Shown here: positions 60,363-64,000 of the stretch, piece by piece
Layout: every line of letters begins with the position of its first letter
Position numbering within the stretch: the stretch's first letter is position 1
Assembly (NCBI RefSeq): GCF_036323735.1
Contig: NC_086026.1
Coordinates: forward strand, 55,309,039-55,373,038
Length of the DNA: 64,000 bases
DNA from: Rattus norvegicus
Taxonomy: Eukaryota > Chordata > Mammalia > Rodentia > Muridae
Direction: 5' to 3'
Program-made: the position numbers and the translations under genes
The notes under the pieces: generated by a model
What the model saw: the letters and a program-made list of their open reading frames with translations, nothing else
Database searches by the model: none
What the model was told of the DNA's origin: nothing

Positions 60363-60672
60363 GCTGTGCTGTGCAATGTGGTGCGGTGCGGTGCTGTGAG
60401 GTGTGGTGGGGTGCCGTGCCGTGTGGTATGGTGCGGTGCCGTGTGGTGCGGTGCAGTGGTGTGGTGTGGTGCAGTACCATGTGGTGTGGTGCGGTGCCGT
60501 GTGGTACGGTGCAGTGGTGTGGTGTGGTGCAGTACCATGTGGTGTGGTGCGGTGCCGTGTGGTGCGGTGCCCTGTCCTATAGCACAGCGCAGTGTTGTGT
60601 AGTGGAATGCTGAGCAGTGCTGTGTTGTCCAACTCAGTGTGGTGAAGTGTTGTGTGGTGCAGGCTCAGTGAT
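60363..60672. repeat. GGTGC/GGTGT pentamer array with 58-bp higher-order copy
   Basis: A 310-base G/T-rich array with a mainly 5-base rhythm (ggtgc, ggtgt, ggtgg, cgtgt). A 58-base block starting gtgcagtggtgtggtgtggt at 60451 recurs at 60509. The right half decays (ctgtcctatagcacagcgca). Confidence 0.96.
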
Positions 60673-60774
60673 GGTGCTGTAGCAAAGAAGCGTGCTTGGT
60701 AGGAGACTTGGAGTACAAGTGCATGCTGGGGTGGCTGTTCCCAGACGGAGAGAGAGAATGATTCGGGAAGGGAA

Positions 60775-60972
60775 CGTTGCTCACACTGCATGGTTGTCAC
60801 GTGCGAGGCACTTTACAGACATTAGCTCCCTTCGGTATTATGAGCTGCATGAGGTTGTTACCCCACTTTGCTGGTGATACCACAACCAGAAGAGGGTGAG
60901 CACTGTCCCCATTAGAACAGCTTACTAGTGGCTGAACTAGAATTTGAACCAAGGCAGTCTGTCTCCAATAAC
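60775..60972 (+). mobile_element. MIR SINE, sense
   Basis: Follows the MIR order: gcgaggcactttacagacat, attagctcccttcggtatta, ttaccccactttgctggtga, acagcttactagtggctgaa and gaatttgaaccaaggcagtc. Confidence 0.87.
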
Positions 60973-61014
60973 ATTTGATATTGGATTTAATGTAAAGAAA
61001 GAATAGTTACAGGT

Positions 61015-61500
61015 AACCCCAAGGTTTTTACCTGGGCGACAGAAAGGATGGATTGACTACTGAGTCCAGGTAAACTGAGGATAGATTATCAACATTTTGG
61101 AAAGATGTTTTTAGAAATGTCGAGTTTGAGGTGCCTGTTAGCCGTCTACATAAAGGCTCTGGTCAGCATCTGAAGAGGAATGAGTTCTAGCTTAGGATCC
61201 TATCTGAGCGTCATCAGAATATACCCTAATGCTCACTCCCTCTGCATCTCAAGATGGTTAGAGATGAGAACGGTGAAGAGGGTCAGAAGAATGGTTAGGC
61301 AGGAAAGCCAGAGTCTGCTGGTCTTGAAGACAAGTGAAGCTGTCCCAGGAAGCTGAGGTAGAGGACTGAGAACCGAGAACTGAATACTGGATTTGGAGGA
61401 GTGGAGCTCACTGGTGAGGTTTTGGTGCCGCCGCCACAGGAAGCAGATACATGAGCGCAACAGGACTGACCAGAGTGCAAGTCACAGGAAAGGAGGAAGC
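61015..61500 (-). mobile_element. Ancient L2-like relic, antisense
   Basis: Shows aatgtcgagtttgaggtgcc, tgttagccgtctacataaag, aggactgagaaccgagaact and gaatactggatttggaggag, as in the far 3' L2-like sequence in antisense. Confidence 0.55.
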
Positions 61501-61644
61501 CTTGACTCTTCCCAGCTTGACTGCACAGCGATAGAGGCAAAGAAGTGTGCACTGGGTGGCTCCAGCCCTGGTCATCAGATGTCCTGCCAGTAGCTGCATT
61601 TCCTGTTGTCATGGTGACTGCATTTTACCATTCCCTTCTAGGGA

Positions 61645-62400
61645 AAAAAATTAGGACAGTTTTAGGTTCACAGCAGAATTAAAGGGACAGATGATGTTCG
61701 GATGCCCCCGCCTCACTTCCCACAGCTTCCCTACTACCAGCAAGCGCGTGTGTGTGCACACGCACACACCCCTCACTCAGAGCCTGTCGTTTACAAGAGG
61801 GTTACACACTGTGGGGGTTGTGAATTCACTGGGCTCTGACAAATGTATAAAGACTCATCCACCATGATCATGTCAGACAGAGTAGCCCCACCTCTGGGAT
61901 GATCCTGTGTGCTTCTCCTGTTCCTCCCTTCTCTTTCTCTCCCCACTGGTGATCATTGTCTCCACACATTTTTGCTTTTCTAGGATGTGATGTGGGTGAA
62001 GACACCATGTGTTGCATTTCTCATTGGCCTTCCTTCCACGTAGGAACGTGTACAGGCGTATAATGTCTGCTGTGTCTTGCTAGCTCGTTTCCCTTTAGTG
62101 CTGAATACTCCCTTGCCTGGATGTACCACAGTTTATCCTTTTGCCCACTGATGAGTGTCATGGTTGCTTTCCAGTTTTGACAGTTTGTGGCTAAGGTTGC
62201 GGCGATATCCTTGTGCAGACTTTTGTATGGACACACATTTTCTGCTCGCTTGAGTAAACACCACGGAGCATGACTGTGAGGCCATATGGTAAGAGCTTGT
62301 TTACATACGTAGTGGGCTGCCAAACGGCCTTCCCTGGAGCTGTGCTGTGTTGTTGGGAGAGTTCTTGCTGCTGCCCTCCTCGCAAGCTTTTGCCTAATTA
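61645..62400 (-). mobile_element. Ancient L1M relic, antisense
   Basis: Shows tggatgtaccacagtttatc, cttttgcccactgatgagtg, gcagacttttgtatggacac and gtgaggccatatggtaagag. This is the well-known antisense order of the old L1 3' region. It carries a short GTGTGTGCACACGCACAC stretch at 61747. Confidence 0.82.
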
Positions 62401-62529
62401 GCCTGTGGGGCGTGGTCCCCCTCCCAGGTATGGAGTGGTTCCTTCACTCTGTAGCTCCGAAGTCTGTTATTCTGAGCTCTCTTCACCTACACTCTGCATA
62501 TCCTCGTCGAGCTGTCTCATCGGGTCTTC

Positions 62530-62640
62530 ATTTTTTTTTTTCCCCAACAAAGTCTCACTGTGTTTTCCAAGCTGCCTTTGGACTCCTGGGCTTATGCAGT
62601 CCTGCCTCAGTCTCCCAAGGATCTGGAATTGCTCATTTAT
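62530..62640 (-). mobile_element. B1-like (7SL-derived) SINE, antisense, diverged
   Basis: A T run, then aaagtctcactgtgttttcc, ctgggcttatgcagtcctgc and ctcagtctcccaaggatctg. Confidence 0.65.
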
Positions 62641-62909
62641 TCCTAAGGGTTTTTCACTGTCTTCTAAACCCCATTGTTTCTTACTGCCTCTGAGATCCAT
62701 TCCTTCTGTCCCGAGTGTACTGTCTTTGTCATCCCTGCCAGATTTCTCCTTCTTTACATCTCCTCTGGTCCACATGACCATTCCGAGCCAGCTTATTTAC
62801 TGCCATGGCTTCACCCTTTCCCTTCTGGAAACAGCTGCCAATTAACTGTCTCCCAGTTCCCTCCTGAGGTCTAGGGCTACATAGACATCCATTTGCTATT
62901 TAGCATCTT

Positions 62910-62996
62910 AAAAAAAAAAAATCATTGTTTTATAGTCCTGAGACTCAAACCCAGGACCTTGAGTGTGTTAGTCAGGCACTCTATCACTGAACTACA
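62910..62996 (-). mobile_element. ID-like SINE, antisense, diverged
   Basis: Shows agactcaaacccaggacctt and cactctatcactgaactaca, the complement of ID B-box and A-box parts, after an antisense T-poor tail. Confidence 0.7.
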
Positions 62997-63428
62997 ACTG
63001 ATTACTCAATGTCTTCCTTTAACATCCTGAAATCACAACACTGAAACATTTTCTAAAATTAACTTCATTCCCTATCCACAAATTTGCTCTATTTGGTGTC
63101 CCCTGTGTCTGCTTCTGAGGCTTGGCAGAAACAAATCTTGATTGTTTCTTCTCTTAGCATCACCAGAGCCAACTGGTTAGCGAAGGCTGTGTTCAGTCTG
63201 CTCTTCCTGTAGCCGCTTGTGTAAAACACGTTGTCGTCTTCTCTTGCCTAAGTTAGACTGAGTCAAATCTGTGGATCTGAGTTCATCCTTGTCTTCTCCG
63301 TGTTACTGCGTGAGAAACTTTTGCAGACATTAGTAATAACAACTACACCATGCATACAAGCCTTACATGTACACACATACAAATACACAAATCTGGTCAT
63401 ATCATTTTGTGGTTTAAAAGTGTTTCAG

Positions 63429-63583
63429 GGGCTGGAGAAATGGCTCAGCAGTTGAGGGCACTGACTGCTCTTCCAAAGATCCTGAGTTCAATTCCCAGCA
63501 ACCACATGGTGGCTCACAACCATTTGTAATGGGATCTGGTGCCCTCCTCTGGTGTGTCTGAAGAGAGCAATAGTGTACTCCCA

Positions 63584-63626
<43 letters not shown>

Positions 63627-63658
63627 ATCAATCAATCAATCAATCTTTAAAAAAAGAA
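63429..63658 (+). mobile_element. B2 SINE, sense, with long (AAAT)n/(AATC)n tail
   Basis: B2 body from gggctggagaaatggctcag, then about 13 AAAT units and four AATC units. The repeat tgtttcag flanks it at 63421-63428 and 63673-63680. Confidence 0.95.
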
Positions 63659-63819
63659 TAAATTTTAAAAAATGTTTCAGTAGTTTACCATTGCCCAAAA
63701 CTCACTCCTAATATGTCTAGAGTACTGAACTTCAAGAATTTTTACTGCAACCATGATAAAAAATATACTTTATACTATAAGCTAGAACATACATACCTAT
63801 ATGTTTTTAAAAATCAAAA

Positions 63820-63928
63820 TATATTGTTTTGAGACAGAGTCTCATTCTCTAGCCCAGGCTGATTTAAAGTCAAGAACCATCTACCCGGTCTCCTGAGCAC
63901 TAGAGTTACAGGCACGTCACTAGCCCCA
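63820..63928 (-). mobile_element. B1 SINE, antisense, diverged
   Basis: Shows ttttgagacagagtctcatt, ctctagcccaggctgattta and agagttacaggcacgtcact. The last 70 bases of the window may belong to a further antisense SINE cut by the window edge. Confidence 0.75.
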
Positions 63929-64000
63929 CTCCAAGAGCCTCCCTGCTCCAGTGCTGGTGGTCATACCTGAGGCTTCTCCCACTTAACCAATATCCCCAGC

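Noticed and set aside
60333..60800. Minus-strand 155-residue open frame rich in HTTPHRT-type repeats, and + strand frames rich in C/V
   Set aside because: They are direct translations of the GGTGC pentamer array. Stop codons are rare in such repeats, so the length means nothing.

Overview
This is mammalian genomic DNA, almost certainly rat (Rattus). Near-canonical ID SINEs (BC1/tRNA-Ala type) with intact target-site duplications, a rat-type L1 3' end, and many B1, B2 and B3/B4 SINEs point to that genus. There is no bacterial-style gene organisation, no CRISPR array, no complete tRNA or rRNA gene and no visible CpG-island promoter.

The only gene I can support is Sik3 (salt-inducible kinase 3, also called QSK) on the + strand. 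Five coding exons splice in phase: 10450-10566, 14133-14196, 36295-36456, 58492-58616 and 59055-59178. Joined, they give 592 coding bases, or 197 codons plus one base. In the short-isoform numbering this is residues 34-230. They encode most of the Ser/Thr kinase domain: the beta-3 lysine (K37), the alpha-C glutamate, a threonine gatekeeper (T84), the HRD catalytic loop, the DFG motif with its Asp codon split by intron 4, the LKB1-target T-loop threonine (T163), the APE motif and the start of the C-lobe. The first exon (start codon, glycine-rich loop) lies left of the window. The rest of the kinase, the UBA domain and the long C-terminal tail lie to the right. Exon numbers assume one upstream coding exon.

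Layout: intron 1 tail (1-10449); exon 2; intron 2 (3.6 kb); exon 3; intron 3 (22.1 kb); exon 4; intron 4 (22.0 kb); exon 5; intron 5 (438 bp); exon 6; intron 6 head (59179-64000). The introns hold dispersed repeats of several ages: recent ID, B2 and L1 insertions with 14-17 bp duplications, older B1, B3 and B4, and ancient L1M, L2 and MIR relics. They also hold microsatellites, a 10-unit 23/24-bp minisatellite (22165-22401) and a G/T-rich pentamer array (about 60363-60672). One unexplained non-repeat patch in intron 3 carries four TAATTAG motifs within 187 bp (33386-33572).

I found no previously undescribed system. The observations most worth checking are the TAATTAG cluster, the two symmetric kinase exons whose skipping would keep frame, the minisatellite, the repeated association of microsatellites with B1 tails, and a short duplicated segment split by a B2 insertion.
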